DNA of 7,835 nt. Source: Peptostreptococcaceae bacterium. Lineage in GTDB: Bacteria; Bacillota_A; Clostridia; Peptostreptococcales; Anaerovoracaceae. This document shows positions 1 through 6,629 of the stretch, in pieces. How positions within the stretch are numbered: position 1 is the stretch's first letter; the number at the start of each line of letters is the position of its first letter. The stretch lies in NCBI GenBank assembly GCA_016650135.1, contig JAENWH010000073.1, positions 1 to 7,835 of the forward strand. Reading direction: 5' to 3'. Below the pieces are notes generated by a model. That model had not been told where the DNA came from, did no database searches, and saw only the letters and a list, made by a program, of their open reading frames with translations. The position numbers were made by a program, and so were the translations under genes.

Positions 1-1134
1 GTAAGTGAATATGTGACAGTTAAAAATAACAATTTTGAATTTGGTCAGGGCGTATTCATCTATACAGGAGACTATCTTTTCCTTGAAAACAATAACATAA
101 TAGGTCATAAGGAAATCAACAGAGAGAAACATGGATTTATGTTTCGGGCAAATGCTTATGTTTACCGTAATTCGGTGTCTCATACGGGGTCTTTGGAAGA
201 TCCAATGAATGAAAATTGGAATGACGGGGAAGCATTGTGTAATGAAACCCCTGCAGCGAACCACAATTTTGGTGCAATTGCAAGCTCAACTTCAAATACT
301 GTTTTTGTTGGTAAAACTGCGGGACCTTTAGTGATTCCGACGGAAAATATATTCAATCACCTGGCCGTAATGATAATTGATGGCAAGGGTCTGGGGCAGT
401 ACCGAAGAGTTCAACAAATTAATGCCGATGCAAAATCGATCGTTCTGGAAAAAGAATGGGATGTAATTCCTGATAGCACAAGTCGTTTTACACTTATCAA
501 TCCAAATGAAAATACCACATACTACAAGAATATAATCTATGACAATCCGAAGGGATTCTGGTTGTTTGGGAATTCCATCGATTGTGTTGTTGCTAATAAT
601 GTAAGTAAAAACTGCGATGGGGTCTTTCTTTGGTGCTGCAGGTATGTAAATTTGACGGCTGCTTCTCCTATGTATTCTTTTGCGCCAAACTATTTCAACC
701 GGATAGTAGGGAATATCATAACCGGTGTTTCCCGGAAAAGTCATCGGGCCGGAATAGGCATCAATTGCACCAGGGAAACCGACGGAGGTTCGTATTATGG
801 AGTTGAAGCGTATGCAAACGAGATACGAAATAATCATATTACCGGAGATCCATCGGAAAAAGCGTTAGATTCTGTCACAGAAGCTCCTGCGGTTTCCGGA
901 ATATTTCTCTATGCTACCGTTAGCAGTAGTATGTACGATGGAAAAAATATTGCCGGAGATATAACCAATACAATTATTGAGGATAACCAACTAAGCAATC
1001 TTTCCACAGGTATCAGTTTATCCCGATGTATTTATGGCCAGGTGGTGAGGAATAATTTCTTGGATAAATCAGTAGAAATCAAATATGATTCAAACGACAG
1101 CCAGAACACAATAATAATCGAAAACAAAAAATAA
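1..1134 (+). CDS. Right-handed parallel beta-helix repeat protein, 3' part (5' end outside window)
   Basis: The frame is open from base 1, reading V-S-E-Y before the GTG at 13, so the true start lies upstream and about 377 residues of the C-terminal part are seen. Repeated strand-turn units rich in Asn and Gly (NNNF..G.GVFIYTGDYLFLENN at the start, then VVANNVSKNCDGVFLW, NRIVGNIITG, NEIRNNHITG, NTIIEDNQLSNLSTGISLS, GQVVRNNFLD) are typical of PbH1 coils in pectate-lyase-like beta-helices. The helix is interrupted at roughly bases 330-500 by a compact segment with GKGLGQYRRV and KEWDVIPDSTSRFTLI, which looks like a small inserted beta domain. Beta-helix proteins of this kind include polysaccharide lyases, glycosidases and epimerases. 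I cannot assign a catalytic residue or a family, so the enzymatic role is inferred only from the neighbouring glycosidases. It ends 28 bases before the ROK kinase and is probably co-transcribed with it. Any signal peptide would lie outside the window. Confidence 0.85.
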   Translation, partial: VSEYVTVKNNNFEFGQGVFIYTGDYLFLENNNIIGHKEINREKHGFMFRANAYVYRNSVSHTGSLEDPMNENWNDGEALCNETPAANHNFGAIASSTSNTVFVGKTAGPLVIPTENIFNHLAVMIIDGKGLGQYRRVQQINADAKSIVLEKEWDVIPDSTSRFTLINPNENTTYYKNIIYDNPKGFWLFGNSIDCVVANNVSKNCDGVFLWCCRYVNLTAASPMYSFAPNYFNRIVGNIITGVSRKSHRAGIGINCTRETDGGSYYGVEAYANEIRNNHITGDPSEKALDSVTEAPAVSGIFLYATVSSSMYDGKNIAGDITNTIIEDNQLSNLSTGISLSRCIYGQVVRNNFLDKSVEIKYDSNDSQNTIIIENKK

Positions 1135-1162
1135 GTATTAATCAAAGTTTTATACTAACAAC

Positions 1163-2158
1163 ATGCAAATTCTAATCGGCGTAGACATTGGAGGAACAAA
1201 ATGTGCCATCTCCATTGGAAAAATAAGCAACAGCAACGAGATAACAATCATCGACAAGGATGTATATCAGACAGTTGAATCTCCAAAGCCAGATCAAATG
1301 ATCCCGAAGTTGATAGATGGACTGAAATCAATATTGGCTAGAAATAGTTTTATAAAAGAGGATATTGCCAGCATTGGGATCAGTTGTGGCGGACCGCTTG
1401 ATAGTTTTCAGGGAACTATACTTTCTCCACCAAATCTTCCGGGATGGGATGCTGTTCCAATTGTTCAACTTTTTAAAAATAAATTTAACGTTCCCGTAGC
1501 GATCCAAAACGATGCCAACGCCTGTGCCCTTGCTGAATGGAAATTTGGCGCAGGGAAAGGATTCAAAAATGTTATTTTTCTCACGTTTGGCACAGGACTG
1601 GGAGCAGGCTTAATTCTTAACGGAGAACTTTATTCAGGCACAAATGATATGGCTGGCGAGGTAGGCCATATCAGGCTTGAAAATTTTGGCCCTGTGGGAT
1701 ATGGAAAATCGGGTTCGTTTGAAGGCTTTTGCAGCGGTAGTGGGATTGCACAGCTTGCCCAGATTAAAGTACGGGAAAAGTTTCAGATGGGTCAATCGGT
1801 AGCATTTTGCAAAAGTATAAGCGAAATTGATTCGATCAATGCTCAGACTGTAGCAACCGCTGCAATAAATGGCGATTTATTAGCGAATGAGATATTCCGG
1901 ACCTGTGGCGCTTATTTGGGAAAAGGCTTATCAATTCTTATTGATACACTGAATCCGGAATTGATAATCATTGGGAGTATTTTTGTCCGGGCAGAAAAAT
2001 TATTATCTGACTCTATCGAAAAAGAACTCCTGAAGGAAGCTCTTCCTTTATCTAAAAAAGTATGTCACATCGTTCCTGCGAAACTGGGTGACGCAATTGG
2101 CGACTATGCTGCATTATCAGTAGCCTTTTATAATGGCTTTTCAAAAAATAACCTTTGA
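1163..2158 (+). CDS. ROK-family sugar kinase (glucokinase-like), zinc-cysteine-less type
   Basis: This 331-residue protein has the usual length of a ROK sugar kinase. It carries the N-terminal phosphate-binding motif GVDIGGTKCAISIG (residues 6-19), SCGGPLD (74-80), the sugar-binding and catalytic segment QNDANACALAEW (115-126, with D117 as the expected catalytic base), the second phosphate loop TFGTGLGAGLILNGEL (141-156) and E166-V-G-H169. There is no N-terminal helix-turn-helix, so it is a kinase rather than a NagC/XylR-type repressor. It has no signal peptide and is presumably cytoplasmic, where it would phosphorylate a hexose released by the neighbouring secreted glycosidases; the sugar is unknown. 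Unusually, the CxCGxxGCxE zinc signature aligns with VGYGKSGSFE (178-187): the three cysteines are V178, Y180 and S185, while H169, G181, G184 and E187 remain. The ATG at 1163 sits directly before the conserved first strand, which supports this start. It is followed after 31 bases by the six-hairpin glycosidase. Confidence 0.92.
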   Translation: MQILIGVDIGGTKCAISIGKISNSNEITIIDKDVYQTVESPKPDQMIPKLIDGLKSILARNSFIKEDIASIGISCGGPLDSFQGTILSPPNLPGWDAVPIVQLFKNKFNVPVAIQNDANACALAEWKFGAGKGFKNVIFLTFGTGLGAGLILNGELYSGTNDMAGEVGHIRLENFGPVGYGKSGSFEGFCSGSGIAQLAQIKVREKFQMGQSVAFCKSISEIDSINAQTVATAAINGDLLANEIFRTCGAYLGKGLSILIDTLNPELIIIGSIFVRAEKLLSDSIEKELLKEALPLSKKVCHIVPAKLGDAIGDYAALSVAFYNGFSKNNL

Positions 2159-2189
2159 AGATTCAATCATCAATTAATAAATACAATAT

Positions 2190-3608
2190 ATGAAGACGCT
2201 TTTTTTAATTTGTTTTATTTTCATTTCAATTGCCGGCTCTGGTCAGGAAATTATTAGCGATAACGCCGATCTTGTTGATGCTTTTAATTTAGCTGTTCAA
2301 ACTATTGATCTCAATACCCGTCGGGGACTTCTCTCATCGGGCGCTGACGGACAAACCTATTGGACCAGGGATAATTCAATAAATTCATGGAATGGAGTGA
2401 GCCTGTTGCGCCCAAAAGTAGCAGAACAAACCTTATGGTGTACCACAATTAACAGAGATACAATCGGACACCAGTATTGGGATAAAATAATCTGGGTAGT
2501 TAGTGCTTTTAATCATTACAAAGTAACTGGCGATAGGGATTTCCTAAAGCAAGCTTATCGTTGTTCTGCAAATACCATGGACGAACTTGAAAAAACGGTG
2601 TTTGATAAAGATTATGGTTTATTTACCGGCGGATCAGTTTTTAATGACGGAATAGCAGGATACGATGCCCCGACGTTTGATAGCACTAACCTTTCTTCAG
2701 CAATATGGGAAGCTAAAGATTCTAAAGTAATTAAATGTCTCAGCACAAATTGTGTTTATTATGGCGCCTATCTCGCATTGGCCAAAATGGGCAACATACT
2801 AAACGAAAATGTGGCTGTTGTAAATAAATACAAAAACAAAGCAGATAATTTGAAATCTAACATTTTAAAGCATCTGTATAATGAAAAGGAAAACAAATTT
2901 TATTATTTGGTCAACAGCAAAGGAGGAATCGATAAATATCAGGAAGCATTGGGAGTGTCTTTTGCCATCATTTTTAATGTAATTGACAAAGCGAAAGCGT
3001 ATGACATGACAAAAAATGTTGTCGTTTCCAAATTTGGAATAACATCTATATATCCTGATTTCCCAAGATTTTCAAAAGAATTTCCTGGCAGGCATAATAA
3101 CATGATATGGCCCATGGTGAACGGATTTTACGCAAAAGCTGCCGTGCATGCAGGAAATTACGATGCTTTTACTATAGAGTTGGACGGACTTACTCACTTA
3201 GCTCTTGACAGCGATAAAGGAGATTATGATTTCAGAGAAGTATATAACCCTTATTCCGGTATTCCTGACGGTGGATGGCAAAATTATAAAAGTACAACAA
3301 ATGTGATCTGGCCTTCAGCGAAGCACCAAACGTGGTCGGCAACAGCTTATATAAATATGGTTCTTAATGGGTTAATCGGACTTCGATTCGAAAATGATTC
3401 ATTAACATTTTCACCATTCTTGCCAAAAAACATCAATTATATCCAACTCAAAAAACTTCACTACAGAAATACAATATTGGATATTATTGTTTTTGGTAAA
3501 GGACAAAAAGTAAAGACATTTCTACTAAATGGGAGAAAGCAGCCAAATAATTCGATTGATTCCAGATTAGAAGGATTTAACCAAATACTGATACAACTCG
3601 AAGAATAA
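2190..3608 (+). CDS. Secreted six-hairpin (alpha/alpha)6-barrel glycoside hydrolase, family uncertain
   Basis: The 472-residue protein begins with a clear signal peptide (K2, hydrophobic core at about 4-14, likely cleavage after GSGQ at residue 19), so it acts in the periplasm or outside. Alternating helical hairpins and conserved-looking loops suggest the six-hairpin glycosidase fold seen in glycogen-debranching, trehalase-like and rhamnosidase families. The loops are YWTRDNS (57-63), HQYWDKIIWVVSAFNHY (94-110), FNDGIAGYDAP (151-161), RHNNMIWPMVNGFYAKA (301-317), FREVYNPYSG (348-357) and WPSAKHQTWSATAYI (374-388). Residues from about 395 to the end form a short beta-rich tail (LRFENDSLTFSPFLP, DIIVFGKGQKVKTFLLNG), as found after the barrel in several such families. 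D61, D153 and E350 are candidate catalytic acids, but this is a guess from their position in conserved-looking loops. I do not recognise a specific GH family, and the substrate is unknown. It lies 31 bases after the ROK kinase and 24 bases before the next gene, consistent with one operon. Confidence 0.8.
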   Translation: MKTLFLICFIFISIAGSGQEIISDNADLVDAFNLAVQTIDLNTRRGLLSSGADGQTYWTRDNSINSWNGVSLLRPKVAEQTLWCTTINRDTIGHQYWDKIIWVVSAFNHYKVTGDRDFLKQAYRCSANTMDELEKTVFDKDYGLFTGGSVFNDGIAGYDAPTFDSTNLSSAIWEAKDSKVIKCLSTNCVYYGAYLALAKMGNILNENVAVVNKYKNKADNLKSNILKHLYNEKENKFYYLVNSKGGIDKYQEALGVSFAIIFNVIDKAKAYDMTKNVVVSKFGITSIYPDFPRFSKEFPGRHNNMIWPMVNGFYAKAAVHAGNYDAFTIELDGLTHLALDSDKGDYDFREVYNPYSGIPDGGWQNYKSTTNVIWPSAKHQTWSATAYINMVLNGLIGLRFENDSLTFSPFLPKNINYIQLKKLHYRNTILDIIVFGKGQKVKTFLLNGRKQPNNSIDSRLEGFNQILIQLEE

Positions 3609-3632
3609 AATAAACATTTATTAAAGGTTCCA

Positions 3633-4490
3633 ATGATATACGTGTTCAATATAAAACTGAGTAGTTTTAAGACCATGATTGGTAACAAGCAAATAGGCTT
3701 ATTATTCTTTTTACTGTTTCTTGTGTTCAATACATCTTTCGGATATTCGGATGAATTTATATTAAAGAAGAATACGACATGGTTGGGTTTTGAAAAAGAA
3801 AATATAATTTTCAATAAACGTGAGGCTTTCATTCTGATGCCGAAGAAAGCGCTTGCCGGAAATCCATGGGTTTGGAATACCAATTCTCCCGATTTGAATT
3901 CTTCTGTCGACACCATTCTTTTAGCAAAGGGATACAGTATTGTTTATATAAATACGGAAGATTTAAATGGAAATCCCATAGTCATGGGAATTTGGGATAA
4001 CTTGTATGACTGGCTGATTCAGGAAAAAGGATTCACTTCGAAAGCAGTTTTAGAAGCATCGGGTGCAGAGTCCATAAACATGTATAACTGGGCCACTCGA
4101 AACCCATCAAAGGTTTCCTGTATTTATTGTGTTGCTCCAGTTTGCGATAAGTTATATTGGACAGGAAGTGGAGCCAATTCGATATATTCATCAAGTGAAT
4201 GCACAACACTTTTAAATGCCTTTAACAACAATAGCAATACTTTCGATAACCTCAAAACACTTGCTGATTTTAAAGTGCCCATTCTTCAGGTTATTGGAAT
4301 AAAGGACAATGTTGCACCCAATGATGTACATATTTTTGCTATTGCAGATAATTATATTCGGGTTGGAGGAAGAATTATTTTACTCACTGAAATTATTAAG
4401 GCAGAACAACGGATAAATGATCATCGTTTTTCAATCAACGATCCTCAGAAAATAGCGGACATTATTTTTATAACCAGTCATTTCCGATAA
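3633..4490 (+). CDS. Secreted alpha/beta-hydrolase-fold protein with altered nucleophile elbow
   Basis: This 285-residue protein resembles the alpha/beta-hydrolase (prolyl-oligopeptidase/esterase-like) proteins often found beside Bacteroidetes glycosidases. Landmarks are the strand and oxyanion region REAFILMPKKALAGNPWVWN (63-82), LLAKGYSIVYIN (96-107), WDNLYDWLIQEKG (121-133), YNWATRNPSKVSCIYCVAPVCD (beginning 151), VPILQVIGIKDNVAPND (215-231) and the C-terminal HRFSINDP (264-271). In active relatives the sequence before YNWA is a GxSxG elbow; here it reads A142-S-G-A-E146, so Gly144 occupies the serine position. D225 matches the usual acid, and H264 may or may not be the usual histidine. 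It may therefore be inactive or use different chemistry. The signal peptide fits best with a start at the second ATG (3675; MIGNKQ then a Leu/Phe core, ending near FGYS). The ATG at 3633 is kept because an AAAGG stands just upstream, but 3675 is equally plausible. It probably closes the transcript that begins before the window. Confidence 0.78.
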   Translation: MIYVFNIKLSSFKTMIGNKQIGLLFFLLFLVFNTSFGYSDEFILKKNTTWLGFEKENIIFNKREAFILMPKKALAGNPWVWNTNSPDLNSSVDTILLAKGYSIVYINTEDLNGNPIVMGIWDNLYDWLIQEKGFTSKAVLEASGAESINMYNWATRNPSKVSCIYCVAPVCDKLYWTGSGANSIYSSSECTTLLNAFNNNSNTFDNLKTLADFKVPILQVIGIKDNVAPNDVHIFAIADNYIRVGGRIILLTEIIKAEQRINDHRFSINDPQKIADIIFITSHFR

Positions 4491-4588
4491 AGGCAACACT
4501 CGATCCAATTTTGACTGTATGAGATTGAAGTCTCTATTCACTTTTTAATGAGTAATCAATTAAATCACTAAAATAAAATCATTTACTA

Positions 4589-6160
4589 ATGAAAAACAAA
4601 TCAATTACTTATATGTTAGCACTGGTGTTTCTCACTTTATTGATAACAACCTCTGAAATATCGTATGGCATCGGAAAAGACAGTTGTGCAACTCAAGGAA
4701 CCTACGAGATACGTACGCCACATCCTAAACCTCAACCCCGTATCAACGGGCCATTGGTCTACGGTTGCCGTCCGGGAAATCCCTTCCTTTACCGGATTCC
4801 TTGTCAGGGTAAGAGGCCAATAATTTTTTCGGCGAAAGGATTGCCTACAGGGTTAGTATTGGACCCTGCAACAGGGATCATCACCGGAACTAATCCGCCA
4901 TTGGGTGAATATATTGTCACTTTTAAGGCTATGAACAATGTTGGACGAGCAGAACGGCAGTTCAAAATTGTCTCTGGCAAAACATTGTCCCTGACACCAC
5001 CAATGGGTTGGAACCACTGGTATACCCATGAGGACAGGATCACTGATTCAATAATGCGTGAGGCTGCCGATCTCATGATAAAAAACGGGATGGCCGATGT
5101 TGGCTATCAGTATGTAAATATTGACGGTTGCTGGACAAATAACCCTAAAAAGAAGGATCCCACGCGTAACGGGCCGCAGAGGGATGAGCAGGGAAATATT
5201 CTTCCAAACAGTCATTTCCCTGATATGAAAAGTCTTGTCGACTATATTCATTCAAAAGGACTGAAAGCCGGAATTTATTCTTCGCCGGGGCCATTTGACT
5301 GTGCAGGTTATGCAGGCTCCTATGAGCACGAAGAACAAGACGCCCACCTGTTTTTTGCTGTCTGGGGATTTGATTTCCTGAAGTACGACTGGTGTTCATA
5401 TGAACCGGTTCGCGTTGCCGGACAGCCGGTATCCCTGGAGGAAATGCAGAAGCCTTACATCTTGATGGGCGATATTCTTAAACGTCAGCCGCGCGACGTG
5501 GTTTTCAACCTTTGCCAATATGGTATGGGCAAAGTATGGGAGTGGGGAGCCAAAGTCGGTGGACAAAGCTGGCGCACGGCAGGTGATATTAGTTTTGAGT
5601 CTGAAAAATTCTTTGCTGTTGCACTGAAAAATGCCGAACATGGTGCCTTTTCCGGGCCAGGTGCATGGAACGACCCTGATTACCTTGTACTTGGACGGTG
5701 GTCGCAACGAGTGGGGAATGTATGGACCAAAGACCAGCCAAATAAAATGACACCGGATGAGCAATATTCCTACATGTCGCTTTGGTGTTTGATGGCATCA
5801 CCATTATTCTTAGGCGGAGATATCGCGCAATTGGATGAATTTACCCTTAATGTCCTATGTAATCCTGAAGTAATTGACGTGGACCAAGATCCTTTAGGTA
5901 AGAGCGGAAAGGTAATCCGTAAAAGTGAAGACTGCTTTTTGATGGTTAAAGACATGGCAGATGGATCAAAGGCTGTCGGCTTGTTTAACCAGAGTAAAAA
6001 TGCTGCAGAATTAGTTGTTGACTGGAAAGAACTGCAAATATCCGGAAAACAGTCTGTTCGTGACCTTTGGCGGCAGAAAGAACTGGGTGTTTACAAACAG
6101 AAATTCAGTGCACAGGTTCCTCCACGTGGAGTTGTCATGGTAAAAATAAGCAAAAGATAA
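4589..6160 (+). CDS. Secreted GH27 glycosidase (alpha-galactosidase-like) with N-terminal He_PIG Ig-like module
   Basis: The 523-residue protein has a signal peptide (hydrophobic core about residues 8-22), then a putative Ig-like He_PIG module (about 62-127: GLPTGLVLDPATGIITGTNP and a final AERQFKIVSGK), then a GH27 TIM barrel from PPMGWNHW (137-144). GH27 enzymes are retaining glycosidases, mostly alpha-galactosidases or alpha-N-acetylgalactosaminidases. The nucleophile is D267 in FLKYDWC and the acid/base is D333 in SWRTAGDI, aligned with human GLA D170 and D231. K265, R329 and WNDPD (360-364) are also kept, and C237/C269 match the human C142-C172 disulfide. The contact pair corresponding to human D92-D93 is D179-G180, and human E203 corresponds to Q310 in LCQYG, so the sugar specificity may differ. 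A C-terminal beta-sandwich (about 440-523, ending PPRGVVMVKI) completes the usual architecture. The gene is visibly richer in G+C than its neighbours. It is separated by 98 bases from the preceding gene and may have its own promoter. Confidence 0.94.
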   Translation: MKNKSITYMLALVFLTLLITTSEISYGIGKDSCATQGTYEIRTPHPKPQPRINGPLVYGCRPGNPFLYRIPCQGKRPIIFSAKGLPTGLVLDPATGIITGTNPPLGEYIVTFKAMNNVGRAERQFKIVSGKTLSLTPPMGWNHWYTHEDRITDSIMREAADLMIKNGMADVGYQYVNIDGCWTNNPKKKDPTRNGPQRDEQGNILPNSHFPDMKSLVDYIHSKGLKAGIYSSPGPFDCAGYAGSYEHEEQDAHLFFAVWGFDFLKYDWCSYEPVRVAGQPVSLEEMQKPYILMGDILKRQPRDVVFNLCQYGMGKVWEWGAKVGGQSWRTAGDISFESEKFFAVALKNAEHGAFSGPGAWNDPDYLVLGRWSQRVGNVWTKDQPNKMTPDEQYSYMSLWCLMASPLFLGGDIAQLDEFTLNVLCNPEVIDVDQDPLGKSGKVIRKSEDCFLMVKDMADGSKAVGLFNQSKNAAELVVDWKELQISGKQSVRDLWRQKELGVYKQKFSAQVPPRGVVMVKISKR

Positions 6161-6167
6161 ATTGGCT

Positions 6168-6186
6168 TATCAGTGATGATATTTTT
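6168..6186 (+). terminator. Weak hairpin plus T-run after the GH27 gene
   Basis: Just after the GH27 stop codon there is a perfect 5-base inverted repeat, TATCA (6168-6172) and TGATA (6177-6181), with a GTGA loop, followed directly by five T (6182-6186). Position and T-run suit an intrinsic terminator, but the stem is short and A+T-rich, so it would be weak. Confidence 0.3.
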
Positions 6187-6218
6187 CCTTATTAAAAACG
6201 AATATATAATCTTTTATT

Positions 6219-6367
6219 ATGAAACATAAAAATACGAAAGTTGTAATATTTGTACATATTGGAGTGGGTTTCTCTACCTGACATGTTACGTGGTATTGGA
6301 TGCAGAACTTTCAGCAACGAAACATCAGATTAAACAACCACGCCCAGAGAACCTGGCTTTGGGATAA
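6219..6367 (+). pseudogene. Probable frameshifted N-terminal remnant of a secreted protein
   Basis: The ATG at 6219 opens a frame that reads like the start of a signal peptide (MKHKNTKVVIFVHIGVG) but stops at TGA 6279-6281. Another frame continues across this point (6266-6364) with the hydrophobic run GFLYLTCYVVLDAELSA and then KQPRPENLALG, ending at TAA 6365-6367. Adding one G to the GGG at 6266-6268 would join them into a single typical signal peptide followed by a mature N-terminus. PENLALG resembles the beginning of many secreted Bacteroidetes CAZymes and discoidin-like domains, which is a similarity from memory only. After 6367 no long frame is found, so only the first 50 or so codons survive. 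The spacing after GH27, about 60 bases, fits a former operon member. The alternative is a chance frame within a regulatory leader. Confidence 0.45.
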
Positions 6368-6380
6368 GCCCAGAGGGCAT
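6342..6380 (+). repeat. Direct repeat GCCCAGAG flanking a GGCTT hairpin
   Basis: GCCCAGAG occurs at 6342-6349 and again at 6368-6375. Between and overlapping the second copy, CTGGCTT (6353-6359) pairs with AAGCCCAG (6366-6373) through a six-base loop, leaving one bulged C. The second copy also forms GCCC-AGA-GGGC with the bases that follow. The segment overlaps the end of the suspected gene remnant. It may be a folded RNA or merely a repeat scar; I do not recognise a known RNA family. Confidence 0.35.
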
Positions 6381-6629
6381 AATTTACCATATGCGAAAAC
6401 ATAAATATTCATTTAGCAATGGGATTCAATCGATTTAAAATTTAAAAAAATCATTGAATGCAAAATGCAGAGCTTCTCTGATCACGTTAAGAGAACGTGG
6501 ATTTCTAATTTGAATTAAACTAAATGTTGAATACAAATAACTAATTTTTCAGTTAGGTAAAGAGGGGTCAATTCAAATTCTTTTTGGGGAAGCAAAAATA
6601 ACACAATTGCAATGCGTATGTTTTTAAAA
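6381..6629. other. Non-coding A+T-rich stretch with two adjacent short hairpins
   Basis: No reading frame of useful length is present in any frame. The only structure I see is a pair of perfect inverted repeats close together: CAGAG-CTT-CTCTG (6468-6480) and CACGTT-AAGAG-AACGTG (6483-6499). Neither is followed by a T-run, so they do not look like terminators. They could be an operator or part of a leader RNA, but nothing identifies a partner. Confidence 0.4.

Noticed and set aside
328..837. Open frame of 169 codons on the - strand within the beta-helix gene
   Set aside because: It is antisense to a frame with clear beta-helix repeats, and its translation has no recognisable domain or signal.
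3461..3916. Open frame of 151 codons on the - strand spanning the end of the six-hairpin gene and start of the next
   Set aside because: It overlaps two well-supported + strand genes, including the six-hairpin C-terminal domain and the hydrolase signal peptide, and its translation is low-complexity.
4491..4588. Terminator or promoter between the hydrolase-like gene and GH27
   Set aside because: GAGA/TCTC gives only a four-base stem. TTTTG (from 4508) with TATTCACT about 21 bases later is a poor match to the Bacteroidetes -33/-7 consensus. Neither is strong enough to list.
4804..5955. Several short - strand frames inside the GH27 gene
   Set aside because: They mirror the G+C-rich coding strand of GH27, which has all its catalytic motifs; none has its own supporting feature.
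6219..6380. Known riboswitch in the gap after GH27
   Set aside because: No recognisable TPP, cobalamin, SAM, FMN or c-di-GMP core was found, and the segment reads better as a frameshifted signal peptide.
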